In this document: in pieces, positions 51,177 through 59,998 of the stretch | Numbering within the stretch: the first letter of the stretch is position 1 | Layout: the number at the start of each line of letters is the position of its first letter | Origin: Actinomycetes bacterium | Lineage (GTDB): Bacteria > Actinomycetota > Actinomycetes > Mycobacteriales > Mycobacteriaceae | DNA: 64,000 bases | Assembly (NCBI GenBank): GCA_023404955.1 | Contig: JAEXZY010000001.1 | Location: forward strand, 1 to 64,000 | Reading direction: 5' to 3' | Made by a program: the position numbers and the translations under genes | The notes under the pieces: generated by a model | Databases searched by the model: none | What the model saw: only the letters and a program-made list of their open reading frames with translations | What the model was told of the DNA's origin: nothing

Positions 51177-53099
51177 TCAGCGCGCGAGGTCGTAGACCGT
51201 CGCGCCGCCCACGTCGCGCGCAGTGAAGTTCTTGGTCACCCACGCGGTGATCTGCGCCGCTTCCCCACTGTCGGGCCGGGGACCGCCGGGGCCTCGGTGC
51301 TGTTCTGCGATGAAGTAGCGGACCTGGCCGTCGTCGACGTACTGCTGGAATTGCGCCAGCGTCGGCGACGGGTCGCTGCCCATGAACCCGCCGATCGCCA
51401 TCACCGAGGTGCCGGTGCTCAACTCCAGGCCGCTCGCCGTCATGGAGCCGACAGTGGCTGCGGCCCAACGATTGTCGGTCGCCTTCACCAGCTCCTGCAG
51501 CGCGACGTTGTCATCGACCCGCATCGGTCCGCCGAAACCGCCGGGCCCACCCGGACCGCCCGGTCCGCCCGGCATGTCGCCGAATCCGCCGAAGTCGGCG
51601 TGGGCGGCCGCCGGGCCCGCCATCGCGCCCGGACCGCGGGCGGGATGGGCGGCCGTCTCGATGGCGTAGGCCGCGGGTGCCGCAGCGCCGAGGATCAATC
51701 CGGCAGCAGCCACCGCTGCGGTCAGCCGACCCCACCGATGGATTCCCGCCACCAGCAGCGCAGCAACCACGAGCAACCCGATCAACACCACCCAGCGCAG
51801 CCACGGCTGCCACCCCGGCGCCCGGCCAAGCAACACGAACGCCCACACGCCGGTGCCCGCCGACATCACCGCGAGCACCGCACGCGCTGCCGAGGACTGC
51901 CTGCCGTGCCACAGCTCGACTGTGCAGATGCCGACCAGTGCGGCGACCGCCGGCGCCAGCGCCAACGTGTAGTACGGGTGGATGGTGCCGTCCATGAAGC
52001 TGAACACGGCAGCGGTCACCAGCATCCAGCCGCCCCACAGGAGCAGGCTCGCCCGCAGTGGCGCCGTCCGCGCGGCGCTCCGGGTGAACCACAGGACCGC
52101 CACCAGGCCGATCAGCGCAGCAGGCAGCAGCCAGGACACCTCGGCCCCGAACGACGGACCGAACATCCGGCCGATGCCCGGCGTCCCGCCGAAGAACACG
52201 TGCGCATCACCCCCCGGGCCGCCTGCGCCGCCGCCCGGGCCGTGGCCCCCGCCGGGACCTTCCCCTCGGCCGGCGATCCGCTGAATGCCGTTGTAGCCCA
52301 ACGCGAGCTGCAACAACGAGTTGTCGGTCGACCCGCCGATGTAGGGCCGCGAATCGGCCGGCCACAGGCTGACCAGCGCCAGGAACGGCCCGGCCGTCGC
52401 CACCATCGCCACCCCACCGGCGATCAACGCGCGGACCCGCGGCCAGAACGCGATCGGTGCGGCGACCAGGAACGCCAGCGCCAAACCGGGCACCACGAGA
52501 AAGGCCTGCAGCATCTTGGTCAGGAACGCGACACCCAGGACCGCTCCGGTGCCCACCACCCATCGGGTGCGCCCGGTCTCGATGGCACGCACCATCAGGT
52601 AGGCCGCCACCACTAGCAGCAGCACCAGCAGCGCGTCGGGGTTGTTGTAGCGGAACATCGACGCCGCGACCGGCATCACCGCGAGGGCAGCGCCTGCGAT
52701 CAGACCGGCTCCTGGCCCGCTGACCCGACGCACCGCGGCATACAGGACACCCACCGACGCGACGCCCATCAACGCCTGCGGCAGCAGCATCGTGAACGGC
52801 GTGAAGCCGAACAGTCTGCCCGAGAGCGCCATGAACCAGATCGAGACGGGCGGCTTGTCGACGGTGATCGCGTTGCCCGAATCCAGGGATGCGAACAGCC
52901 ATGCCTTCCAGTTCTGGGTGCCGGCTTGCGCGGCGGCGGCGTAGAAGTCGTTGGCCCAGCCCGCGGAGCCCAGGCCCCAGAGGTAGAGCACCGCGGTGGC
53001 GGCCAGCAGGGCGGCGAGCGCGAATCGGGGCCAGCGCGTGGCCGGCTCGCGCGGCGGCACAGGCGCCGCGATGGCCGAGGTGTCAGCGGTGAGAGTCAT
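51177..53099 (-). CDS. ArnT-like (GT39-type) membrane glycosyltransferase, copy 1
   Basis: A 640-residue polytopic protein with about ten membrane helices in residues 25-430. The first loop contains GWANDFYAAAAQAG and AITVDKPPVSIWFM, the acceptor/lipid-donor site of ArnT/PMT-type transferases that use polyprenyl-phosphate sugars outside the membrane. A Gly/Pro-rich insertion (GGPGGPGGPGG) precedes a C-terminal globular domain ending TVYDLAR. Acceptor and sugar are unknown. The start overlaps the upstream GT2-GtrA stop (ATGA). Confidence 0.88.
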   Translation of the reverse strand: MTLTADTSAIAAPVPPREPATRWPRFALAALLAATAVLYLWGLGSAGWANDFYAAAAQAGTQNWKAWLFASLDSGNAITVDKPPVSIWFMALSGRLFGFTPFTMLLPQALMGVASVGVLYAAVRRVSGPGAGLIAGAALAVMPVAASMFRYNNPDALLVLLLVVAAYLMVRAIETGRTRWVVGTGAVLGVAFLTKMLQAFLVVPGLALAFLVAAPIAFWPRVRALIAGGVAMVATAGPFLALVSLWPADSRPYIGGSTDNSLLQLALGYNGIQRIAGRGEGPGGGHGPGGGAGGPGGDAHVFFGGTPGIGRMFGPSFGAEVSWLLPAALIGLVAVLWFTRSAARTAPLRASLLLWGGWMLVTAAVFSFMDGTIHPYYTLALAPAVAALVGICTVELWHGRQSSAARAVLAVMSAGTGVWAFVLLGRAPGWQPWLRWVVLIGLLVVAALLVAGIHRWGRLTAAVAAAGLILGAAAPAAYAIETAAHPARGPGAMAGPAAAHADFGGFGDMPGGPGGPGGPGGFGGPMRVDDNVALQELVKATDNRWAAATVGSMTASGLELSTGTSVMAIGGFMGSDPSPTLAQFQQYVDDGQVRYFIAEQHRGPGGPRPDSGEAAQITAWVTKNFTARDVGGATVYDLAR

Positions 53100-54406
53100 C
53101 GGGCGATCCCTTTGGTGGCGGTGCGACGCGGATGGAACACCCAGCCACGCAGCAGGACGAAGCGGACGATGGTGGCGACCAGATTGGCCGCGATCAGCAC
53201 GCCGAGTTCGACCATGCGGTGCGGTGCGGCCGAGGTGACGTGGAGCAGGCCCAGCGATCCGCTGGTGATGCCCAGCGCGATACCGAACACGAGAAGACCT
53301 TCGAGATGATGCTGGGCGAGCCGAGACTGACCCCGCACGCCGAAGGTGAAGCGTCGATTGGCCGCGGTGTTGCCGATCGCGCAGAGCAGCAGAGCGACCA
53401 GATTGGCCAGCTGCGCGCCGATCTCGCCTTGCAGCAGCACGAACAGCGCGATGTAGGCCAGTGTGGACGCGACACCGATCGCCCCGAACCGCACCACTTG
53501 TCGCAGCAGTGACCGCGGTGCCGCCTCTTGGGATGAACTGAGTTGAGCGGCAATCATGTTCACCGGTATCGCACCGCTGGCGAAGCCGCGCAACAACCGT
53601 CCGATGCCGCGTAGATCGGCCACCGCCGTTGCCACGATGTCGACCCGGCTGTCGGGGTCGTCCACCCAGTCGACGGGGACCTCGTGGATGCGGAGTCCGC
53701 TGCGCTCGGCCAGCACCAACAACTCGGTGTCGAAGAACCAGCCGGTGTCCTCGACATGGGGCAGCAGCCGGGCGGCCACATCGGCCCGGATGGCCTTGAA
53801 CCCGCACTGGGCGTCGGAGAATCGGGCCGACAGCGTCGACTTGAGGATGAAGTTGTAGCAGCGGGAGATGATCTCGCGCTTCGGTCCGCGGGTGACCCGC
53901 GCGCCGCGCGCGAGCCGGGTGCCGATCGCGAGATCCGAGTGGCCCGAGATCAGCGGCGCCACCAGGGGTCCGAGCGCGGCAAGGTCGGTCGACAGGTCGA
54001 CGTCGGTGTAGACGAGCACGGCCGCATCGGAGGTCGACCACACGTGATGCAGTGCCCGTCCCCGCCCCTTCTCTTCGAGACGCACCACGCGCACGTCGCT
54101 CAGCTCGGCAGCCAAGCGCGCCGCGATGTGCGGCGTGTCGTCGGTGCTGGCGTTGTCCGCGATCGTGATGCGCGCCCTGAAGGGCACCGCCTCTTGCAGA
54201 TACCGATGCAGCCGGTACACCGATTCGGCCAGCACGGATTGCTCGTTGTAGACGGGGACGACGACGTCGAGGACCGGCGCCCCGCTGACGCGCGCGGTGC
54301 GCGCGGCGTGGGGCCGGCGCTCGACAGAGGTTCGGAAACAACGCGTCTCGGCCACGATGTCGGTTGATGTCATGGTGTCCATGGTGTGCGGCGGATGTGG
54401 GTTCAT
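53096..54406 (-). CDS. GT2 glycosyltransferase fused to GtrA-like membrane domain
   Basis: A 436-residue fusion. Residues ~45-290 are a dolichyl-phosphate-mannose-synthase-like GT-A domain (LDVVVPVYNEQ, LVYTDVDLSTDL, DAQCGFKAIRAD), which loads sugar onto polyprenyl phosphate. Residues ~305-425 form four membrane helices of the GtrA type (RFGAIGVASTLAYIALFVLL), thought to flip the lipid-linked sugar. It lies between two ArnT-like genes with 4-nt overlaps, so one protein probably makes and flips the donor both transferases use. Confidence 0.9.
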   Translation of the reverse strand: MNPHPPHTMDTMTSTDIVAETRCFRTSVERRPHAARTARVSGAPVLDVVVPVYNEQSVLAESVYRLHRYLQEAVPFRARITIADNASTDDTPHIAARLAAELSDVRVVRLEEKGRGRALHHVWSTSDAAVLVYTDVDLSTDLAALGPLVAPLISGHSDLAIGTRLARGARVTRGPKREIISRCYNFILKSTLSARFSDAQCGFKAIRADVAARLLPHVEDTGWFFDTELLVLAERSGLRIHEVPVDWVDDPDSRVDIVATAVADLRGIGRLLRGFASGAIPVNMIAAQLSSSQEAAPRSLLRQVVRFGAIGVASTLAYIALFVLLQGEIGAQLANLVALLLCAIGNTAANRRFTFGVRGQSRLAQHHLEGLLVFGIALGITSGSLGLLHVTSAAPHRMVELGVLIAANLVATIVRFVLLRGWVFHPRRTATKGIAR

Positions 54407-56307
54407 CGTGAGCCCGAGCTATGCGCCGGCTGTGACTCGGTCAGGTCGTAGATGACCGTGCCGTCGACGGTCTGTGCGACGAAGTTGGTGGCCACCCAGT
54501 CACGGATCGCCACGGATTCTTTCGAGCCGCTGACAGGCGCTCGGCCCATCATCATCTGCCGGCCGGCGATGAAGTAGTGGATGCTTCCGGCAGCGACGTC
54601 GTCGACGAACTGCGCCAACGTCGGCGCCGGGTCGGTGCCGTTGAATCCGCCGATCGCCATCACCGGCGCACCGGTGGCCAATTGGTAGCCCGCTGCGTTG
54701 TTGGAACCGACAACCGCTGCGGCCCAGACGAATCGGTCGGCGTCGGCGGTGAGCACCCCGATCAGTTCCGGACGCGGCGTCGGTGAACTCAGCAGACCAC
54801 CGCCGGGGAAACCGCCGCCGGGGAAACCACCGGAGCGCGCCGGACCGACCGAGGGGATGGCACCGGAGTGCGGGGTCGCGGCGGTGACCACCGTGTACGC
54901 CGCGGGCGCGGCCAGGCAGCACACCAGGGCCACGCCGGCGACGGCCCGGCTCGCGCGCGGACCCAGCCGCACGGACGCCAGGATCAGCGCCGCAGCGCCC
55001 ACGCCCCCGACCACGATCGCGATCCGGAGCCAAGGCAGCCAGTCCGCAGTGCGCGACAGCAATTGCGCGGCCAGAGCGACCGTCACCACGGTCGTGGCGG
55101 CCAGCGCGCTGGCTGCCCGCGGATCTCGTCGTCTGCGCCACAACAGATCTGCGCCGAATCCGATGGTCGCGGCGATCGCGGGCGCCAGCGCCACGGTGTA
55201 GTAGGGGTGGACGATTCCGTTCATGTAGCTGAACACGACGGCGGTGACGACGAGCCAACCGCCCCACAGGACCAGCGCGGCCCGGGTGGCGTCGGTGCGG
55301 GGTGCGCGCCGGGTCAGCACCAACCCGGCAACAGTGCACACGAGCGCGGCGGGCAGCAGCCAGCCGATGTCTGCGCCCATGGAGAAGCCGAACAACCGGC
55401 CCCACCCGACGTCGTGGTTGAGGTTGCCCAAGCCACCGGTTTCATTGCCGGTGAGCCTGCCGAAACCGTTGTAGCCCAACGTCAATTCGAGGATGCTGTT
55501 GTGCTGCGAGCCGCCGATGTAGGGCCGCGCATCGGCCGGCCACAGTTCGGCCAGCGCGATGTACCAGCCGGCCGACACCACGACAGCGCCCGCGGCGAGC
55601 CCGAGATCGAGCACCCGTCGGCGCAGCGTCGACGGTCCGGCCAGCAGGTAGGCCGCGGCGAAGGCGGGCAGCACCAGCAGCGCCTGCAGCATCTTGGCGA
55701 GGAACCCGACGCCGACGGCCACGCCCGCCGCGACCAGCCACCACCGGCTCGCCTCCTTCTCGCAGGCCCGCTGTGTGCAGTAGGCGCCGAGCACCAGCAT
55801 CAACACCAGAAGGGCGTCCGGGTTGTTGTACCGGAACATCAGCGCAGCGACCGGGGTCAGGGCGAGAATCCAGCCGGCCAGCAGTGCCGCGCGGGGCCCG
55901 GCCGCGCGGCGGACGGACGCGTAGAGCATGCCGACGGCGGTCACCCCCATCAGCGCTTGGGGCACCAGCATGCTCCACGGCGAGAAGCCGAACACCCGCG
56001 CCGAGACGTCCATCACCCACAGCGCGGCGGGGGTCTTGTCGACCGTGATCGCGTTGGCGGCGTCGCTGGAGCCGAACAGCATCGCGGTCGCGTCGCTCGA
56101 CCCTGCCTGCACCGCGGCGGCGTAGAACGTGTTGGCCCACCCCGAGGCGCCGAGGTTCCACAGGTACAGCGCCACCGCGCTGACGAGGAGCACCAGCAGC
56201 CCCGGCGAGCAGACGCGAAGTCGAGCAAACACGCCGCGTAGAGGTCCAGTTCGCGTCTGCTCGCCGGGGTTGGGCGCAGCCTCGGGCCCCGACGTCAGCA
56301 CGGTCAC
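54403..56307 (-). CDS. ArnT-like (GT39-type) membrane glycosyltransferase, copy 2
   Basis: A 634-residue paralogue of the transferase at 51177-53099, with the same GWANTFYAAAVQAG and AITVDKTPAALWVM loop, about ten membrane helices, and a C-terminal domain ending TVIYDLTES. It has no long Gly-Pro insertion but keeps a Gly-rich stretch (GGFPGGGFPGGG). The start is GTG at 56307, close to the position of the paralogue's start. A 70-nt inverted repeat lies within its codons 13-36. It follows the kinase gene after 22 nt. Confidence 0.88.
   Translation of the reverse strand: MTVLTSGPEAAPNPGEQTRTGPLRGVFARLRVCSPGLLVLLVSAVALYLWNLGASGWANTFYAAAVQAGSSDATAMLFGSSDAANAITVDKTPAALWVMDVSARVFGFSPWSMLVPQALMGVTAVGMLYASVRRAAGPRAALLAGWILALTPVAALMFRYNNPDALLVLMLVLGAYCTQRACEKEASRWWLVAAGVAVGVGFLAKMLQALLVLPAFAAAYLLAGPSTLRRRVLDLGLAAGAVVVSAGWYIALAELWPADARPYIGGSQHNSILELTLGYNGFGRLTGNETGGLGNLNHDVGWGRLFGFSMGADIGWLLPAALVCTVAGLVLTRRAPRTDATRAALVLWGGWLVVTAVVFSYMNGIVHPYYTVALAPAIAATIGFGADLLWRRRRDPRAASALAATTVVTVALAAQLLSRTADWLPWLRIAIVVGGVGAAALILASVRLGPRASRAVAGVALVCCLAAPAAYTVVTAATPHSGAIPSVGPARSGGFPGGGFPGGGLLSSPTPRPELIGVLTADADRFVWAAAVVGSNNAAGYQLATGAPVMAIGGFNGTDPAPTLAQFVDDVAAGSIHYFIAGRQMMMGRAPVSGSKESVAIRDWVATNFVAQTVDGTVIYDLTESQPAHSSGSR
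56200..56269. repeat. Inverted repeat inside the 5' coding region of a glycosyltransferase gene
   Basis: Arms CCCCGGCGAGCAGACGCGAA (56200-56219) and its exact complement (56250-56269) are 20 nt long with a 30-nt spacer. They encode the N-terminal cytoplasmic segment of the second ArnT-like protein (residues ~13-36). The GCGTCTGCTCGCC core resembles palindromes used as terminators between mycobacterial genes. Confidence 0.8.
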
Positions 56308-56329
56308 AGCTCGATCATGTTCGGCCCCG

Positions 56330-57910
56330 CTAGGCGCCCGATTGGTCTCCGCTGTGCCTTGGCTGTGAATTCACAGGAAGGGTGACCACGAACTCCGTGC
56401 GACCGGGAACGCTGCGCACGACGATCGTCCCGTCGTGGGCGCGGACGACAGCGGCCACGATCGCCAGCCCGAGTCCAGTGCTGCCGCCGCGGCGCGACCG
56501 CGAAGAATCTCCGCGCGCGAAGCGTTCGAACACCTCCGGCTGCAGCGAGTCCGGAATCCCCGGACCGTCGTCGGCGACGGTCAGCACCGCATCGGCGCCG
56601 GCAGCAGCCAGCGACGTCGTGACCGTGGTGCCCGGTGGCGTGTGGATGCGCGCGTTGGCCAGCAGGTTGGCCAACACCTGGTGCAGTCGCGCCTCGTCAC
56701 CCGGCACGGCGACCGGCTCGTCCGGCAGATCGAGCTCCCATTCATGGTCGGTACCCGCGACGTGGGCGTCGCTGACCGCGTCGACGACCAACCGGGTGAG
56801 GTCGACGGGCTCACGCTCCAGCGGGCGACCCGCATCCAGCCGGGCCAGAAGCAGCATGTCCTCCACCAGTCGCGTCATCCGTTCGGTCTCGGACTCGACC
56901 CGGTTCATCGCGTGGGCGACATCGTCGGGAAGGTCGGCGCGGCGGCGTTGGGCGAGCTCGGTGTAGCCGCGGATCGCGGCCAGCGGGGTGCGCAGCTCAT
57001 GGCTCGCATCCGCGACGAACTGGCGGATCCGGGTCTCGCTGTCATGCCGCGCCGACAACGCGCCCGCGATCCGGTCGAGCATCCGGTTCAGCGCCGACCC
57101 GAGCCGCCCGACCTCGGTATGGGCCGCATCCGGGTCAACCGCAACGATCGGCGTCGGCAGGTTCACCTCGCCGCGGTCGAGCTCGAGGTCTGCCACGTCG
57201 CGCGCCGCCGACGCCACCCGGGACAGCGGCGCCAGTTGCCGTCGCACGATCGCGATGCCCGCGAACGCGGCCGCGATCAGCGCCAGCAAAGCAGCCACGC
57301 AGAACATGGCGAGCACCCACAGCAGCGTGTCGTCGACGACTGACGTCGGCAGTCCGGTGACGATCGTCTGGTTCCCGCCGCGGCGGTCGTGCAGCCCGAT
57401 GACACGGTAGCGACCCAGCCCATCGAGGGTGATCGTTCTCGGCACGTGGTCGGCCGGCACCGCGGCCAACTGCTCGGTGGCGGTCTCGCTGATCGTCGAG
57501 CGCGCGCCTTCGGCGGTGATCACACCGGCGTCGGCGCCCCGCCCGGGCGTGACCACAGCGCCGACGGTCCGGGCGGCCTGGCCGGGTGCGTTCAGGAACC
57601 CCGGACCGGGCCCGGCCTCGGGATCGAACCGCTGGCGCTCCCCCCAGCCCGGGGTTCCCGGCGTGAAGACGGGCGGCGGCAGATCGAAGATCGCCGCCGA
57701 CCGGCGACCCGCCTCGACGAGTTGCTCGTCGAGCTGGTGCGACAGGAACCGCTGCAGCGCGAACTCGGTGGCGACGCCGATGCCGGCGATGACGACGGCC
57801 AGCAACACCATCTGGGTGACGATCAGCCGCACGCGCAGCGACCAGGTCCGAGGTGCGAGGACGCGGCCCCGCGTGGCGGGCTCCGCGTCAGCGCGCGGGC
57901 TTGAGGACAT
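56330..57910 (-). CDS. Sensor histidine kinase, OmpR-partner class
   Basis: A 526-residue kinase: N-terminal membrane helix (~30-50), extracytoplasmic sensor (~55-195), second helix (~200-225), HAMP linker (~226-290), phosphoaccepting His in FVADASHELRTPLAAIRGY and HATPase motifs (LLANARIHTP, DDGPGIPDS, GLGLAIV). The domain order and the partner regulator recall the mycobacterial TcrXY/TrcSR group. It overlaps the response regulator by 23 nt and precedes the glycosyltransferases by 22 nt. Confidence 0.93.
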   Translation of the reverse strand: MSSSPRADAEPATRGRVLAPRTWSLRVRLIVTQMVLLAVVIAGIGVATEFALQRFLSHQLDEQLVEAGRRSAAIFDLPPPVFTPGTPGWGERQRFDPEAGPGPGFLNAPGQAARTVGAVVTPGRGADAGVITAEGARSTISETATEQLAAVPADHVPRTITLDGLGRYRVIGLHDRRGGNQTIVTGLPTSVVDDTLLWVLAMFCVAALLALIAAAFAGIAIVRRQLAPLSRVASAARDVADLELDRGEVNLPTPIVAVDPDAAHTEVGRLGSALNRMLDRIAGALSARHDSETRIRQFVADASHELRTPLAAIRGYTELAQRRRADLPDDVAHAMNRVESETERMTRLVEDMLLLARLDAGRPLEREPVDLTRLVVDAVSDAHVAGTDHEWELDLPDEPVAVPGDEARLHQVLANLLANARIHTPPGTTVTTSLAAAGADAVLTVADDGPGIPDSLQPEVFERFARGDSSRSRRGGSTGLGLAIVAAVVRAHDGTIVVRSVPGRTEFVVTLPVNSQPRHSGDQSGA

Positions 57911-58643
57911 ACCCCGCGCCGCGCAGCGTGTGGATCATCGGCTCCCGGCCGCTGTCGATCTTCTTGCGCAGATACGACACGTACAGCTCGACGATGTTGG
58001 ACCGTCCGCCGAAGTCGTAGCTCCACACCCGGTCCAGGATCTGCGCCTTGCTCAGCACCCGCTTGGCGTTGCGCATCATGAACCGCAGCAACTCGAACTC
58101 GGTGGCGGTCAGCGTGATCGGCTCCCCCGCACGGGTCACCTCGTGGCTGTCCTCGTCGAGCACCAGGTCCCCGACCACGATCGTCGCCCCGGCGGCCTCG
58201 GTGCTCACCCCGGTGCGGCGCAGTAGTGCCCGCAACCGCAGCACGACCTCTTCGATGCTGAACGGTTTGGTGACGTAGTCGTCGCCGCCGGCGGTCAGCC
58301 CGGCGATGCGGTCCTCCACCGAATCCTTGGCGGTGAGCAGCAGCAGTGGCAGCCCGGGGATCTGCTCGCGGAGGCGGTGCAGGACGTCCAGACCACTCAT
58401 GTCGGGCAGCATCACGTCGAGTACGACCACATCGGGTGGGTTCTCCCGCGCCGCCGCGATCGCGGTCGCGCCGTCACCGGCGGTGGAGATCTCCCACCCC
58501 TCGTAACGCAGGGCCATCGACACCAGCTCGGCCAGCACCGGTTCGTCGTCGACGACGAGCACGTGCACCGGGCTACCGTCGGCGCGACGCATCACCACCC
58601 GCGCGGCGTCGGTATCGCTGGGAGATGAGGTCACGAACCCCAT
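57888..58643 (-). CDS. OmpR-family response regulator, TcrX-like
   Basis: A 251-residue regulator: receiver domain with Asp76 in VVVLDVMLPDMSG and an OmpR winged helix (RSNIVELYVSYLRKKI, ending RGAGYVLKP). It is close in memory to M. tuberculosis TcrX, but the gene context differs. Start 58643 is the first ATG; a CATAAT box overlaps it (58647-58642), so GTG 58634 is an alternative leaderless start. It is the first gene of the operon that ends with the ArnT-like genes. Confidence 0.92.
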   Translation of the reverse strand: MGFVTSSPSDTDAARVVMRRADGSPVHVLVVDDEPVLAELVSMALRYEGWEISTAGDGATAIAAARENPPDVVVLDVMLPDMSGLDVLHRLREQIPGLPLLLLTAKDSVEDRIAGLTAGGDDYVTKPFSIEEVVLRLRALLRRTGVSTEAAGATIVVGDLVLDEDSHEVTRAGEPITLTATEFELLRFMMRNAKRVLSKAQILDRVWSYDFGGRSNIVELYVSYLRKKIDSGREPMIHTLRGAGYVLKPAR

Positions 58644-58742
58644 TATGGGCGCGCGGCGTGGGGCCCGGCTGTGCCGAAGCTATGCGCCCGCTGTGAAGCC
58701 GACGCACAGCCGGCACTCATCTGGGCCGGTCATCCTGGGGTC

Positions 58743-58985
58743 ATGACGGAACCAGCAGCCGCGCTCGACGACGGCGCGTGGGCAGCCCCCCATCCTGAGC
58801 CGCGCCGGCGGCGGGCCCGCGAGATCGCGGCCGCGGTCGCGATCGCGGCAGTGATCGGAGGGTTGGGAGGCGCGGCGATCCACGCCGCGCGCAGTCACGC
58901 TCATTTCCCCGGCCCGTTCATGGTCGACATGTCCGGAGTCGGCGCGCCGGAGCGCGGCCACGCAGGAGGCGCCGCGATCTCATAA
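58743..58985 (+). CDS. Small single-span membrane protein divergent from the two-component system
   Basis: An 80-residue protein: acidic/Pro-rich N-terminus, a basic stretch (RRRRAREI), one membrane helix (AAVAIAAVIGGLGGAAIHAA, ~28-48) and a short His- and Met-containing outer tail. Such genes often diverge from a kinase/regulator pair as targets or accessory sensors. The 99-nt gap to the regulator start contains a short direct repeat-like sequence, but no clear operator. Function unknown. Confidence 0.62.
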   Translation: MTEPAAALDDGAWAAPHPEPRRRRAREIAAAVAIAAVIGGLGGAAIHAARSHAHFPGPFMVDMSGVGAPERGHAGGAAIS

Positions 58986-59020
58986 CCTGTCCGGATGCAG
59001 CCCCGAGGCGGACCCGCCGG

Positions 59021-59998
59021 ATGACCCGCTTCCTGGCGCGGCGGCTGCTGAACTACCTGGTGCTGCTCGCCCTCGCCTCGTTCCTGGCGTTCATGCTGAC
59101 CTCGCTGACGTTCCATCCCCTCGACAGCCTGCTCGAGCGCAGCCCGCGCCCACCGCAGGCCGTCATCGACGCCAAGGCCGCCGAACTGGGCCTCGATCAG
59201 CCGATCCCCCTCCGATACGCACACTGGGTGTCGGGGGTGGTGCGCGGCGACTTCGGCACCACGGTCACGGGCCAGCCCGTGTCCGAAGAGCTGTGGCGCC
59301 GCGTCGGGGTGAGTCTGCGGCTGGTCGTCATCGGTTCGGTGCTCGGCACGATCGTCGGCGTGGTCGTGGGCGCCTGGGGCGCGGTCCGTCAGTACCGGTT
59401 GTCCGACCGCGTGATCACCGTGCTGTCGCTGCTGATCATCAGCGCGCCCACCTTCGTGATCGCCAACCTGCTGATCCTCGCTGCATTGAACGTCAACTCG
59501 GTGCTCGGCGTGCAGCTGTTCGAGTACACCGGGGAGACGTCGACGGACGCGGTCGGCGGCGGGTGGAACCAATTCGTGGACCGCCTGCAGCATCTGGTGC
59601 TGCCGACCGCGACGCTGGCGCTGACCGCGATCGCGGGCTTCAGCCGCTACCAACGCAACGCGATGCTCGACGTGCTGGGCCAGGACTTCATCCGCACCGC
59701 AAGGGCCAAGGGACTGACACGGCGCCAGGCGTTGTTCCGCCACGGTCTGCGCACCGCGCTGATCCCGATGGCGACGTTGTTCGCCTACGGCATCAGCGGG
59801 CTGGTGACGGGCGCGGTGTTCGTCGAGAAGATCTTCGGCTGGCACGGCATGGGTGAGTGGTTCGTCCAGGGCATCGCCGCCCAGGACACCAACATCGTGG
59901 TCGCGTTCACGGTGTTCTCCGGGACGACGATCCTGCTGGGCGGGCTGCTTTCCGACGTCCTCTACGCCGCCCTCGACCCGCGGGTGCGTGCCTCGTGA
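59021..59998 (+). CDS. oppB: Oligopeptide ABC transporter permease OppB
   Basis: A 325-residue permease with six membrane helices and the EAA loop RTARAKGLTRRQALFRHGLR (~230-250) that docks on the ATPase. The extended periplasmic loop after helix 1 is typical of OppB/DppB. Together with oppC, oppD and oppA it forms a peptide importer; M. tuberculosis has the same oppBCDA order (Rv1283c-Rv1280c). Confidence 0.95.
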   Translation: MTRFLARRLLNYLVLLALASFLAFMLTSLTFHPLDSLLERSPRPPQAVIDAKAAELGLDQPIPLRYAHWVSGVVRGDFGTTVTGQPVSEELWRRVGVSLRLVVIGSVLGTIVGVVVGAWGAVRQYRLSDRVITVLSLLIISAPTFVIANLLILAALNVNSVLGVQLFEYTGETSTDAVGGGWNQFVDRLQHLVLPTATLALTAIAGFSRYQRNAMLDVLGQDFIRTARAKGLTRRQALFRHGLRTALIPMATLFAYGISGLVTGAVFVEKIFGWHGMGEWFVQGIAAQDTNIVVAFTVFSGTTILLGGLLSDVLYAALDPRVRAS

